Of a stretch of 64,000 bases of DNA, positions 1 to 8,741 are shown one piece after another. Location: assembly GCF_003479425.1 (NCBI RefSeq), contig NZ_QUHC01000011.1, positions 70,008-134,007 on the forward strand, read 5' to 3'. Every line of letters begins with the position of its first letter. Position 1 is the first letter of the stretch. The translations under genes and the position numbers were made by a program. The notes beneath the pieces are model-generated. The model worked only from the letters and a program-made list of their open reading frames with translations, made no database searches and was not told the origin of the DNA. The DNA comes from Odoribacter sp. AF15-53 (GTDB lineage: Bacteria > Bacteroidota > Bacteroidia > Bacteroidales > Marinifilaceae).

Positions 1-784
1 TCACAACTTGATGCAGATCTTCATACGCCGTTATATTAAAAGAAGTACCGAGAACCCGGACGTTTAGCTCCCCGCTTGTCACGATAAAAGGTCTCTTGGA
101 ATCCTTCACTACCTCAAAAAAACCTTCTCCCTCCAACACAACCCGACGCTGATCAGCAGCAAAAACAACCGGAAAAACCAAACGGGATTCCGCGTTCAAC
201 CATACTTTGGTTCCATCTTCCAAGATCAACCGGTACTCCCCTCCCCGCGGAATTTTCACCGTGTGAAAGGCCTCCTCTTTCACGAAAGAAAGCGTATCCG
301 CCGTGTAGACCAATATTTCATTCTCGTTATTTATAATTCCGCCTTGTTCCTGTAACGTGATACTTTTCCCCGCACTCAACGGCACCTCTACCCCGGAAGC
401 CATCGTCAGAAGCGCTTTGGACTCTCCGGCACGTATCGCCAAAATATCCTTCGGCTCCACGTCTCCCCGGTAATCCCAATACAATCCGGCAAATGTAAAC
501 ACGATGGCGACAACCACGGCTGCAGCAAAACTAACATAACGATACAACCTCTCCTGTCGACGCTTCTTCACCTTCGACAGTCCCGCCAGATATTTCTCAT
601 AAGCGGCATCCACATCTATTTTACTTTCCGCACGACAAGCCCTGTAATACTTCTCCAATCGATGAAAAAGTAAGCGACGGTCCGGAGATTCATCCATCCA
701 TTGCAGCAATTCCTCTTCCTCCGATAAACTTAATAGTTCCCCGTTAATCTTGGCAGAAATTATTTCCCATACACGATCTTGCAT
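1..784 (-). CDS. FecR-family anti-sigma factor (partial, C-terminus beyond the window)
   Basis: The reading frame starts at the ATG at 784 and runs off the left edge. About 261 residues are visible. The N-terminal ~75 residues are a cytoplasmic, helical anti-sigma region. One membrane segment follows at about residues 88-107 (FAAAVVVAIVFTFAGLYW). The periplasmic part contains the typical FecR motifs around VKIPRGGEYRLILEDGTKVW, LNAESRLVFP and GEGFFEV. In this family the protein passes a signal from a TonB-dependent transducer to a partner ECF sigma factor. That sigma factor is the next gene upstream on the same strand, about 100 bp away. The SusC/D-type genes usually found downstream would lie outside the window. 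Full length is normally 320-400 residues. Confidence 0.9.
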   Translation of the reverse strand, partial: MQDRVWEIISAKINGELLSLSEEEELLQWMDESPDRRLLFHRLEKYYRACRAESKIDVDAAYEKYLAGLSKVKKRRQERLYRYVSFAAAVVVAIVFTFAGLYWDYRGDVEPKDILAIRAGESKALLTMASGVEVPLSAGKSITLQEQGGIINNENEILVYTADTLSFVKEEAFHTVKIPRGGEYRLILEDGTKVWLNAESRLVFPVVFAADQRRVVLEGEGFFEVVKDSKRPFIVTSGELNVRVLGTSFNITAYEDLHQVV

Positions 785-888
785 CTTGTCACATTTTGTT
801 TACAACCGTATGACACCAAATTTTCATTTTGATGTGACAAGAAATTTCATTTTTTTTAATCACATAAGAAAAAAAATACCCCCACCCC

Positions 889-1449
889 TTAACGGTGAAA
901 CAATATCATATATAATATCATCGTGAATGTCTTCCCGCTTAAAGAATCGCGCAAGGACTTAAACGCCCTGCCCATCTGCGTGCGCACCGTGTTAATCGAA
1001 ATTCCCAACTGATTGGCAACTTCTTGATATTTCATGTTTTCCAGACAACAAAGCGTGAAGATCGCACGACATTGCTCAGGTAACTTATTTATCGCCCGTT
1101 GGATTTCTTCCCGTTCTTCCATCTCCTCCAGACTGAATTTAAACTCCTCAGCCTCCTCCACCACCATGTGAATCAAACGATCATGATGTCGTTTCTCGTT
1201 TCGCAAGTAATTCAAACAGTTATTTCGTACAGAACGGTACAAGTAACCTTCCAAACCTCCCACGATACTCTTATACTTCTTTTCGTACCAGAACGTGATA
1301 AAAAATTCTTGAACAACATCCTCCGAGGCCTCCCGATTTTTTAGAAAAGCATTAGCATAGAGCACTAAATTAGCGTAATACATATAAAACAAACGCTTGT
1401 ATGCCCGTTCATCGCCCAGTTTTAGTTCTTGTAATTCTTCATCTGTCAC
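889..1449 (-). CDS. ECF-type RNA polymerase sigma-70 factor
   Basis: 186 residues. Sigma region 2 covers roughly residues 20-85 (includes EDVVQEFFITFWYEK and GYLYRSVRNNCLNYLR). Region 4 covers about 115-170, with the helix-turn-helix YQEVANQLGISINTVRTQM. This is the Bacteroidetes family-1 ECF sigma type that works with FecR anti-sigma factors to switch on outer-membrane uptake systems, and the FecR gene follows on the same strand. A -7-like element (TATATTTG on the minus strand, 1540-1547) lies upstream, but I see no good -33 partner. The last residues (MILYMILFHR) are hydrophobic and unremarkable. Confidence 0.93.
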   Translation of the reverse strand: MTDEELQELKLGDERAYKRLFYMYYANLVLYANAFLKNREASEDVVQEFFITFWYEKKYKSIVGGLEGYLYRSVRNNCLNYLRNEKRHHDRLIHMVVEEAEEFKFSLEEMEEREEIQRAINKLPEQCRAIFTLCCLENMKYQEVANQLGISINTVRTQMGRAFKSLRDSLSGKTFTMILYMILFHR

Positions 1450-1694
1450 GTACCTGCATTTTTTAATTGTACCACTCCAATATTAATTAAAATTCACAAC
1501 ACGAAAAAATATAATCCAGAATATTTACAATGACATCAACAAATATATAAAAAAACAAACTGTTTTTTACGAATATAGAAATAATAACTTGAACACTCAA
1601 CCGACCCCACGTTTTACACCGATTTGATTTTCAAAGCCTCAGAACAAGTCTCCAAACAATTTTCAATTTTTCATTAAATTTTCTCCTGAATTAT

Positions 1695-1725
1695 TTTGCA
1701 TGATCCCCTAAAAACCCTATATTTG
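1695..1725 (+). promoter_or_regulatory. Bacteroidetes-type promoter for tRNA-Asn
   Basis: TTTG at 1695-1698 and TATATTTG at 1718-1725 are separated by 19 bases. This fits the Bacteroidetes -33/-7 consensus exactly. Transcription should start near 1732, just ahead of the tRNA at 1744. Confidence 0.8.
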
Positions 1726-1743
1726 CATCGCTTTTGAGAAAAT

Positions 1744-1817
1744 TCCTTAGTAGCTCAGTTGGTTAGAGCGGCGGACTGTTAATCCGTAGGTCGTAGGTTC
1801 AAGTCCTACCTGAGGAG
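1744..1817 (+). tRNA. tRNA-Asn (anticodon GTT)
   Basis: 74 nt with a complete cloverleaf. The acceptor arm TCCTTAG pairs with CTGAGGA with one G-U pair. The D-loop is AGCTCAGTTGGTTAGAGC. The anticodon loop is CTGTTAA with anticodon GTT. The T-loop contains GTTCAAGTC. The discriminator base is G and no CCA is encoded. It is followed directly by a terminator hairpin. Confidence 0.97.
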
Positions 1818-1830
1818 CTTCAAAAACTAA

Positions 1831-1860
1831 GCCAGCAGAAATGCTGGCTTTTTTCTTTTA
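1831..1860 (+). terminator. Intrinsic terminator after tRNA-Asn
   Basis: GCCAGCA, loop GAAA, TGCTGGC, then a run rich in T. It ends the tRNA transcript. It is not well shaped for the sensor kinase gene, which ends at 1911 on the opposite strand. Confidence 0.85.
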
Positions 1861-1910
1861 TAAACTTGTTTTTACAGGTAATTTTAGCTTCTTGATCCAA
1901 GATTTTCAAA

Positions 1911-4568
1911 TTACTCCTTCTTATCTTCCGGTTTCAGATAAGGTATTTTAAAATAAACAGTCGCTCCTTCCCCCAAGACAGACTCGACCCAAATCTGACC
2001 TCCCAAAAGCTCTATAATCGTCTTACAAATGGAGAGTCCCAACCCGGTACCTTGTACAAACTCGTTAACTTTATAGAACCGATCAAAAATATGCTCCAAG
2101 CCTTCGGGTGAAATTCCGATCCCGGAATCTTCCACGCAACACTCGATCCATTTTCCATCCGCAGAAACGTTAGCCCCCACGACAATACTCCCCCGCATGG
2201 TAAACTTTTTTGCATTCCCTACCAGATTCATAAACACTTTCGTCAACTTCGCCTCATCCGTCAGAACCAACAGTTCCTTCCGGGGACCTTTAGAGACGAA
2301 CTTAACCCCTTCCGCCGCATTCAAATGGCCGATATCCAATATGAAATTCACCAGAAAATGAAAATCACAAACCGCAAAATGCACCTTTTCCATACCCGCC
2401 TCCAACCGGGACAGATCAAGCACGTCATCCAACAACCCCAATAACGCCCGGCTATTATTAGCAATCGTGTCACTAAACAACTTCCTCTCCTCTTCGGAGT
2501 ATTCCCCTTCCACCATCAAATTTGCAAATCCGACAATACTGTTCAGCGGCGTTCGGATCTCATGCGAGATATTGGCCACGAAAGCCGATTTCAAGCGATC
2601 AGATTCCTCGGCCTTACGCATGGCGATCTCCATATTTTCTTCGGCAACCTTATAACGATTAATGTCGATGCCCATTCCATATACATATTTGACCTTCTGA
2701 CCTTCGCTCATTTCCACGGTTTCCACAATCCCGCGACTTTCCAACCAAATATATTTGCCCGAATTATTAAAATCTACTCGAAACAAGGTAGTAAATTCAC
2801 TGACATTCTGATTCGATATTTTATCGAAACACGCGAGCATTTCTTCCCGATCATCAGCGTGGACGTGAGCGATCAATTTTTCAATCGTGTTCAATTTATC
2901 CTTCAGCTCGTCACTCCCAAAGAACCCTTCACCAAACTTCAACACGTTCTTATCAACATCATACCACCACGAGTAAGCCTGCAAAGCATTAATCGATATA
3001 CGCAGGAACGTCTGTTGTTGCCATTCGCGAGTGATATCCCGCAACATGAGTACCGCACCATTCACTTCATTCAAATCATTCATCAACGGTGAAACGTTCC
3101 CGGCTATCTGCTGAACGGGAGCCTTGCACGGGATCAGCACCGTGTTCATGGACAAATCCCGTCTTTTTCCCTCCCGTATCACTTTTAACAACAACTCTTC
3201 AATCCCCTCACCCCCGTTCCGGCTTATTTCACAAAGCTCTTTCAAAGGTCTCCTGATTACTTCGTTCCCGCATCCCAAGCCCTCCACGGAAGCCTGATTC
3301 AACTCGATTACTCGCAACTCCTTATCCACGACAATAATCCCCTCACTCATGGAAGACAACGTATTCGACAAAATTTCAGTCTTTTTCTTTAGCATCTCGG
3401 CAATCTGTTGCGTTGCTTTCTCTAAATAAACACTCCGGTGTAAAATCTTTCTATATCGCATTCGCGACAAGATCAAAAACAACACCAAGCACAACAACAA
3501 CACGAATACTCCTCCCGCCATTAAAATATAACTCTTATAGGTATTCCAAAATGTTCCCCGTTCATTAAGCACCAAGCTGTTTTTCGGAAGCATCGCTTGC
3601 TCAACCCTCCACTTCTTCAATTGATTATCATCAAAAACCGGTATTGGGTGTACCGTATCAATCGGAATGGATCGCGCACGCTCTCCATTCAATATCCTCA
3701 CGGCTATTCTCCCCGCCCGGTTCCCCTGTTGATCGGCAAACGCAACAATTCCCCCGAATATACCCTTACCCAACCCGTTATCAATTGCCGTGAAAATTGG
3801 CACCGGACACTCGTTAGCATACATCGAATAATACACGTCCGGATCAAGATAAGTCCCCTGTTTTCCCAGTTGCCACGTGGTCAATATCACGAACGACAAA
3901 GGATAAACATTCTGAAGCTCTTTCAAGAAATTATTCACCCCCGTGATTGTATCACCCCCGAAAACAATCGGGAATTTATCCCCGTACTTTGCCAATTGCT
4001 GTTGTGCCAACGTCTGGTGAGCTTGTCCTGCCCCCGTCCGATCTGAAAACACGTATACTTTTTGTGCTTCCGGGAATAACTTACGTCCTAGCAAAAATAC
4101 CTTCTCGTAATCAACATTACAAATAACCCCCGTCACGTCCTCGAAACCTGCTCTCTTCTCGTAACAGGAAATACCACAAAACACAATAGGTGTCTCTTTC
4201 AATAGAGGAACGTCCAAAGAAAAAAGAGTATTGTTCGCCTCTTCATCCGAAACGATAATCAGATCCAACTTCCCCTGAATCTCCCGCAATTGTGTTTCCA
4301 ATAATGATTGTCTTACCGTCAAATTTGTCAGCCGCTTGGAATCCAGATAAATGACTCTCAAGTCAACATTACAAGAAGTTTTGTTCAATTGTTTCGTCAC
4401 GCCATTCAACACTTTCCGTCCCCAGACCTGTTCCGAATCATAAGAACTCACGAATAAAACCCGTTTGATCTCATGTTGAGGCACATTTTCCCCCATAACG
4501 TCTTGAACGGACGTAAACAATCCGTACAAAAGGAGTAATATGAACATTCGGAGGTTTTTCATATACAC
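1911..4568 (-). CDS. Sensor histidine kinase with periplasmic ABC-substrate-binding-like sensor
   Basis: 885 residues; a start two codons later (4562) is also possible. Order of parts: signal peptide (about 1-26); a periplasmic region (about 35-325) resembling ABC-type sugar/tryptophan-binding sensor domains (RVLFVSSYDSEQVW, GIFGGIVAFADQQGNRAGR); one membrane segment around 345-368; a short coiled coil; two PAS/PAC regions (about 400-520 and 535-650); HisKA with phospho-acceptor H669 in ANISHEIRTPLNS; and a HATPase with N-box NLVGNAKKFT and G-boxes DSGIGIS and GTGLGLSI. There is no receiver or output domain, so it must act through a separate response regulator, and none is encoded nearby. The ligand is unknown. 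Confidence 0.9.
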   Translation of the reverse strand: MYMKNLRMFILLLLYGLFTSVQDVMGENVPQHEIKRVLFVSSYDSEQVWGRKVLNGVTKQLNKTSCNVDLRVIYLDSKRLTNLTVRQSLLETQLREIQGKLDLIIVSDEEANNTLFSLDVPLLKETPIVFCGISCYEKRAGFEDVTGVICNVDYEKVFLLGRKLFPEAQKVYVFSDRTGAGQAHQTLAQQQLAKYGDKFPIVFGGDTITGVNNFLKELQNVYPLSFVILTTWQLGKQGTYLDPDVYYSMYANECPVPIFTAIDNGLGKGIFGGIVAFADQQGNRAGRIAVRILNGERARSIPIDTVHPIPVFDDNQLKKWRVEQAMLPKNSLVLNERGTFWNTYKSYILMAGGVFVLLLCLVLFLILSRMRYRKILHRSVYLEKATQQIAEMLKKKTEILSNTLSSMSEGIIVVDKELRVIELNQASVEGLGCGNEVIRRPLKELCEISRNGGEGIEELLLKVIREGKRRDLSMNTVLIPCKAPVQQIAGNVSPLMNDLNEVNGAVLMLRDITREWQQQTFLRISINALQAYSWWYDVDKNVLKFGEGFFGSDELKDKLNTIEKLIAHVHADDREEMLACFDKISNQNVSEFTTLFRVDFNNSGKYIWLESRGIVETVEMSEGQKVKYVYGMGIDINRYKVAEENMEIAMRKAEESDRLKSAFVANISHEIRTPLNSIVGFANLMVEGEYSEEERKLFSDTIANNSRALLGLLDDVLDLSRLEAGMEKVHFAVCDFHFLVNFILDIGHLNAAEGVKFVSKGPRKELLVLTDEAKLTKVFMNLVGNAKKFTMRGSIVVGANVSADGKWIECCVEDSGIGISPEGLEHIFDRFYKVNEFVQGTGLGLSICKTIIELLGGQIWVESVLGEGATVYFKIPYLKPEDKKE

Positions 4569-4976
4569 GTTTCAAACGTCTAGCACACTATATACAGCCG
4601 TAAAGATAATATTTTTATCACAAAACATTCGATTCACAAGCTATTTTGCACAACATTGACAATTTATATCTCCAAGATAAAAGCATTTTACAGGATCATT
4701 CTCCTTATCAATTCTTTTCATAATACAAAAAAACATAATATTTGCGACAAAAAATCCCTTCATTTCGTTTATATCAAATCTTTCACTTTCAGCCATCCCG
4801 CCACACACCCCTAAAAACCAGATAAATAACGTCCAATTCTCACCCCACAAGTACCTTTTTCACCTATTTGCATGCACAAAGACTTTATCAACCTTCTCCT
4901 CAAACCCAAACAAAAATCATTGTGATTATTGCAAATTATTATTATATTGCCATTCAATCTAAAACCAATAAACATT
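4569..4976 (+). other. Intergenic region between divergent sensor kinase and dsrC
   Basis: 408 bp, AT-rich. I see no convincing gene. A 69-codon minus-strand frame at 4641-4850 has no recognisable features. A weak promoter for dsrC may be TTG (4920-4922) with TATATTG (4943-4949), 20 bases apart, which would place the start point near 4957. No riboswitch-like fold was noticed. Confidence 0.5.
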
Positions 4977-5294
4977 ATGGCAACACTAGAAATTCAAGGA
5001 AAAACATTCGAAGTAGACGGGGACGGATTCCTCACTGATCCTTCAATCTGGAACGAAGACGTGGCAAAATTATTCGCGGCATCAGACGGAATCAATGATT
5101 TGACGGATAACCACTGGGCCGTGATCAAAATCATCCGCAATAACTTTGAAGAAAAAGGGAACGCTCCCATGGTTCGTACCATCTGCAAAGAAACCGGATT
5201 AAAATTGAAAGATATTTACGAGTTATTCCCGTTAGGACCAGCCCGGGGTGCGTGTCGGGTGGCAGGATTACCCAAACCTGACGGTTGCGTCTAA
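4977..5294 (+). CDS. dsrC: DsrC-type sulfur carrier protein
   Basis: 105 residues. The start at 4977 (MATLEIQG) was chosen because it matches the family start; an upstream ATG at 4929 would add an unusual 16-residue leader. The fold is TusE/DsrC/DsvC. The C-terminal arm carries two cysteines, C93 and penultimate C104, in GACRVAGLPKPDGCV, spaced 11 apart as in true DsrC; TusE proteins keep only the last one. In sulfur metabolism DsrC carries sulfur as a trisulfide between these cysteines, and DsrMK reduces it. The next two genes encode DsrM- and DsrK-like proteins, which supports this role over tRNA thiolation. No dsrAB is visible in the window. Confidence 0.9.
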   Translation: MATLEIQGKTFEVDGDGFLTDPSIWNEDVAKLFAASDGINDLTDNHWAVIKIIRNNFEEKGNAPMVRTICKETGLKLKDIYELFPLGPARGACRVAGLPKPDGCV

Positions 5295-5299
5295 TACCC

Positions 5300-5968
5300 A
5301 TGACCATGTCTTGGTATATTTGGACCTCGTTAGCTGCACTTCTTTTTTGTGTAGTACTACTGGGGGGATATTTTCTACGGTTATTAAAAAAGGGTTCTCC
5401 CAAGGACCTTTCTCAAAAATCCGGGAATATTGCCCAAGCAGTCTGTTACTCTTGTATCGGAGCCATGTCACCTATGCAAAAAGAATCAGCATACTTACAC
5501 CTGCCCACTTATACGGCAGGTATATTTTTTCATATAGGAAACTTTCTGGCTATAGCCGTGTACCTTCTATTCACGCTCGCGGTTATTTTTCAGTTCCAAC
5601 TTCCTATTGAAAGCGCAACGAACCTCATCGTCATTTTAGTGGCGGCAGTCATTTTTATCGCGGCAGTTTGCGGGTTGGCTTTATTCATCAAGCGACTGGC
5701 AAAAAAAGAACTCCGGGAACTATCCTGCGCGGATGATTATATCTCGAATCTTCTCTGCACGGTGATGCTTTTCCTGACGACTTATTCCCTGTTGACGTTA
5801 CAATTCGGGACCGCGTATTATATCATAATGGCGCTCCTTTTCGTGTGGATACCCCTGGGTAAAATCAAACACGTGCTTTACTTTTTCTTTGCCAGATATC
5901 ATTTGGGCTTTTTCTACGGTTGGCGTGGGACATGGCCTCCTAAAAAAGCAGTACAATATGACAAATAA
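5300..5968 (+). CDS. DsrM-like membrane cytochrome b subunit
   Basis: About 222 residues; the start may be ATG 5300 or 5306, both just after the dsrC stop. Five to six membrane helices are visible (for example WTSLAALLFCVVLLGGYFL, IGNFLAIAVYLLFTLAVIF, LIVILVAAVIFIAAVCGLAL). Histidines in FHIGNF, KIKHVLYFF and ARYHLGFF are candidate heme ligands, as in the NarI/DsrM/HdrE family. The last 11 bases overlap the DsrK-like gene, so the two are translationally coupled. In sulfate reducers DsrM takes electrons from menaquinol and passes them to DsrK. Assignment rests on topology and context more than on motif matches. Confidence 0.75.
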   Translation: MTMSWYIWTSLAALLFCVVLLGGYFLRLLKKGSPKDLSQKSGNIAQAVCYSCIGAMSPMQKESAYLHLPTYTAGIFFHIGNFLAIAVYLLFTLAVIFQFQLPIESATNLIVILVAAVIFIAAVCGLALFIKRLAKKELRELSCADDYISNLLCTVMLFLTTYSLLTLQFGTAYYIIMALLFVWIPLGKIKHVLYFFFARYHLGFFYGWRGTWPPKKAVQYDK

Positions 5969-7271
5969 TATCACCAACGAACAAAAAGCCAAAGCTCTTG
6001 CGATCCTCTCGAACACGAGCGACAGCAAACTGGAAACCCACCTGAACGCGTGTGTACGCTGCGGCTTGTGTGCATCCAGTTGCATGTACTACCTCACCAT
6101 GAAAGAAGGTAAATACATCCCGGCCCGAAAAGTCGATCAGGTCAGTTCTATTTACAGGCGTTACCAAACGTGGCAGGGCGCCATGTTCCCCTCACTGTTC
6201 AACGCCCGGGAACTAAATGAAGAAACGTGCGACGAAATGATTGATTCCCTCTTCGGCTCATGCACCATGTGCGGCCGCTGCGTGAAACATTGCTCCATCG
6301 GCGTGGACATCCCGTTCATCGTGAAAAAAGGGCGAGAAATGCTTGCCGCCATGGACCTTGTCCCGAAAACCCTTCAGGCAACCGTGGATGCGGCCATCAA
6401 CACCGGGAACAACATGGGCATTCCTACCGAAGAATTCGTGGACACGATACAATGGATGGAAGAAGAACTACAAGACGAGTTGGAAGACCCAAAAGCCGGG
6501 ATATTCCTGGATCAACCCGACAAGAACGTCTTCTACACGCTGAACCCGCGGGAACCGAAATTCTTCCCCCTATCCATATCCGCCATGGCAAAAGTATTTT
6601 ACGCTGCCGGCGAGGAATGGACATTGTCATCCAAGTACTACGACGTGACCAACTACGGGTATTTCAACGGTAATAACGCCGAGGCAACCCAAATTGCCCG
6701 CAACCTTTACGACGAGATCCACCGCCTGCACGGCAAACGTCTCGTGCTCGGGGAATGCGGACACGGTTCAAGAGCCATGCGCTGGGAAGGTCCCAATTAT
6801 CTCAAAACCCAATACGATTTCGACACGATTACCGTGGTGGAACTCATCGGAGAATACATTCGTAGTGGAAAAATCAAGCTCGACAAAACCCTGAATGACA
6901 AAGTAGTCACCATACATGACCCGTGTAATCTAGTGCGCAACGGGGGACTACTCAACGAGATTCGTTTCGTGGTAAATTCAGCCGCCGCGCATGTCGTTGA
7001 AATGACACCTTACGGCACGGATAATTTCTGTTGCGGGGGTGGCGGAGGAGCTTTAGCTATGAGTGAATACAACGAACGTCGTCTCAAAATCGGCCAGATC
7101 AAAGCCGACCAGATCACCGCAACCAAAGCCGAGATTGTCGTAACCCCGTGCCACAACTGCGTGGATCAGCTAACCCAAATAAATCACACTTATAAACTGG
7201 GCATCACCATAAAAACGGTGGCAGAGTTGGTAGCGGATGCCTTAGTAATTGAAAATGAAATGATTCAGTGA
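5958..7271 (+). CDS. DsrK/HdrD-like iron-sulfur subunit
   Basis: 438 residues from the ATG at 5958, chosen over an in-frame upstream start because it overlaps the preceding gene by only 11 bases. Two ferredoxin-type clusters: C32, C35, C38, C42 and C102, C105, C108, C112. The C-terminal half has the CCG-type non-cubane cluster pattern: DPCN, then 34 residues, FCCGGGGG, then 38 residues, CHNC. A second, degenerate CCG region is seen at LGECGHGSR. This is the architecture of DsrK and heterodisulfide reductase HdrD, which reduce a disulfide or trisulfide with electrons from a membrane partner. Next to DsrC the likely substrate is the DsrC trisulfide or disulfide. Confidence 0.88.
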   Translation: MTNNITNEQKAKALAILSNTSDSKLETHLNACVRCGLCASSCMYYLTMKEGKYIPARKVDQVSSIYRRYQTWQGAMFPSLFNARELNEETCDEMIDSLFGSCTMCGRCVKHCSIGVDIPFIVKKGREMLAAMDLVPKTLQATVDAAINTGNNMGIPTEEFVDTIQWMEEELQDELEDPKAGIFLDQPDKNVFYTLNPREPKFFPLSISAMAKVFYAAGEEWTLSSKYYDVTNYGYFNGNNAEATQIARNLYDEIHRLHGKRLVLGECGHGSRAMRWEGPNYLKTQYDFDTITVVELIGEYIRSGKIKLDKTLNDKVVTIHDPCNLVRNGGLLNEIRFVVNSAAAHVVEMTPYGTDNFCCGGGGGALAMSEYNERRLKIGQIKADQITATKAEIVVTPCHNCVDQLTQINHTYKLGITIKTVAELVADALVIENEMIQ

Positions 7272-7291
7272 TTGACATCACTCATTTTAAT

Positions 7292-7341
7292 GCGGTTAGC
7301 TTGTGCAGTTGGAATCTAAAATTTAAAATCTAAAATTATAA
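7292..7341 (+). repeat. Intergenic spacer repeat with TCTAAAAT units
   Basis: A short GC-containing tag ending in GTGCAGTTGGAA is followed by stacked TCTAAAAT/TTTAAAAT units. The same tag-plus-units arrangement recurs near 22160-22216, and in part near 19690-19765 and 30098-30137. It sits between the DsrK-like gene and the desulfurase-like gene. Confidence 0.6.
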
Positions 7342-7351
7342 CACGAGCATT

Positions 7352-8515
7352 ATGAGCAAATTAATCTACTTAGACAATTCAGCAACCAGCTTCCCGAAGC
7401 CGGATGTAGTTTATGATTTCATGAACGATTTCTACCGTAAACATGGTGTAAACCCAGGACGTTCCGGTTTCGACGCCGCCGTTGAAACCGAGGAAGTAGT
7501 AAACTCTACCCGTAAAATGTTGACCAAACTCTTCAACGGGGGAACCGACCACAATCGTCTAACATTCAGTTACAACGCAACCGATTCTTTAAACCTGATC
7601 ATCAACGGCCTGGTTGAAAAAGGGATTCACGTGGTTTCCACCATGCTGGAACACAACTCCGTGTTGCGCCCGCTTAACATGCATCATCAAAACGGCACCA
7701 TAGACGTAACTTACGTACCTTTTGACGAAAATGGTTACGTGCATCCTGATGATATCAAGAAAGCTATCCAACCAAACACCAAGTTCGTGGTCGTAACCCA
7801 TTGCTCCAACGTACTGGGAACCATCCAACCGCTGGCAGAAATCGGTAAAGTCTGCAAGGAAAAAGGCGTGATTTTCGTGGTTGACGGAAGTCAGGGTGCC
7901 GGGGCTGTCGATCTGGACATGCAAGCTTCAAATATCGACGTGTATTGCTTCACGGGTCACAAATGCCTCATGGGACCGACAGGAATCGGAGGTTCATACG
8001 TGCGTGAAGGAATCGAGATCAAACATACCCGTGCCGGAGGTACCGGAGTTCGTTCCGCTTACCCCGTACACTTGGACGAATACCCCTACCGTCTGGAATA
8101 CGGAACGCTTAACTTGTTGGGTGTTGCCGGATTGAACGCCGGGGTTAAATGGATTCAGGAACAAGGCATCATGAACATCCATCACCGGGAAATACAGTTA
8201 TGGGATAAACTCCGGAAAGCATTACAAGATATCGAAGGAGTTAAAACATACTGCGCTAACAGTCCTGAAAACAAGAACCCGGTTCTTAGCTTCAACATTA
8301 ACGGTTTCGATTCCGCTGACGTGGGCACGATGCTCGACGTGGATTACAATATCGCCGTACGTACCGGGCTACAATGCGCCCCGAAAGTACACGAGGTTAT
8401 CGGCACGTTCGACATTCACGGGACAGTTCGCATGAGTATCGGTGCGTTCACGACAGAAGAAGACGTTAACACCGCCATCGAAGCCGTGAAAGAAATCGCC
8501 GCAATCAAGAATTAA
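7352..8515 (+). CDS. Cysteine desulfurase-like aminotransferase class V protein
   Basis: 387 residues, fold type I PLP enzyme. It opens with YLDNSATSFPKP, typical of SufS/CsdA-type desulfurases. PLP lysine K204 lies in FTGHKCLMGP, and the catalytic-loop cysteine C342 in RTGLQCAPKVHE. Such enzymes take sulfur from cysteine as an enzyme persulfide. It lies 80 bp after the DsrK-like gene on the same strand, so it may feed sulfur to DsrC; this is inference. It resembles the family of stand-alone desulfurases that are not linked to suf or isc genes, and none of those genes is nearby. Confidence 0.85.
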   Translation: MSKLIYLDNSATSFPKPDVVYDFMNDFYRKHGVNPGRSGFDAAVETEEVVNSTRKMLTKLFNGGTDHNRLTFSYNATDSLNLIINGLVEKGIHVVSTMLEHNSVLRPLNMHHQNGTIDVTYVPFDENGYVHPDDIKKAIQPNTKFVVVTHCSNVLGTIQPLAEIGKVCKEKGVIFVVDGSQGAGAVDLDMQASNIDVYCFTGHKCLMGPTGIGGSYVREGIEIKHTRAGGTGVRSAYPVHLDEYPYRLEYGTLNLLGVAGLNAGVKWIQEQGIMNIHHREIQLWDKLRKALQDIEGVKTYCANSPENKNPVLSFNINGFDSADVGTMLDVDYNIAVRTGLQCAPKVHEVIGTFDIHGTVRMSIGAFTTEEDVNTAIEAVKEIAAIKN

Positions 8516-8556
8516 GGCAAGAAATATCCCCCCTGATACTAAAGTGTATCAAAAAT

Positions 8557-8599
8557 CCCCCCTTTCCCTCCTACCCGGGAGGAAAGGGGGGTGCTTTTA
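8557..8599 (+). terminator. Long GC-rich hairpin, probable terminator
   Basis: The arms CCCCCCTTTCCCTCC and GGAGGAAAGGGGGG pair with one bulge around the loop TACCCG, followed by TGCTTTTA. It lies just after the desulfurase-like gene. The T-run is short, so it could also be a palindromic repeat that works as a terminator. Confidence 0.6.
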
Positions 8600-8701
8600 C
8601 ATTTCCCTTAGTTCACGGGCTCAAAACCTAAAATTCATAACCGAAAACCTAAAATTAATTCGATATCTTCATTTTCGAATACATTGTTAGTAAAAAATCA
8701 T

Positions 8702-8709
8702 TACTTTTG
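8702..8709 (+). promoter_or_regulatory. Probable -7 element for kbl
   Basis: TACTTTTG matches TAnnTTTG and lies 33 bases before the kbl ATG. The -33 element is weak: only ATTG at 8683-8686 is seen, at 15-base spacing. Confidence 0.5.
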
Positions 8710-8741
8710 AGGCCATTAAAACAAACAAAAAAATTAGCTAT

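Noticed and set aside
4641..4850. Small minus-strand gene of 69 codons between the sensor kinase and dsrC
   Set aside because: No recognisable features, unusual composition for a protein, and no ribosome-binding or promoter signal.
4977..5294. TusE (tRNA thiolation) instead of DsrC
   Set aside because: Both C-terminal cysteines are present at the DsrC spacing and DsrM/DsrK-like genes follow; no tusBCD genes are nearby.
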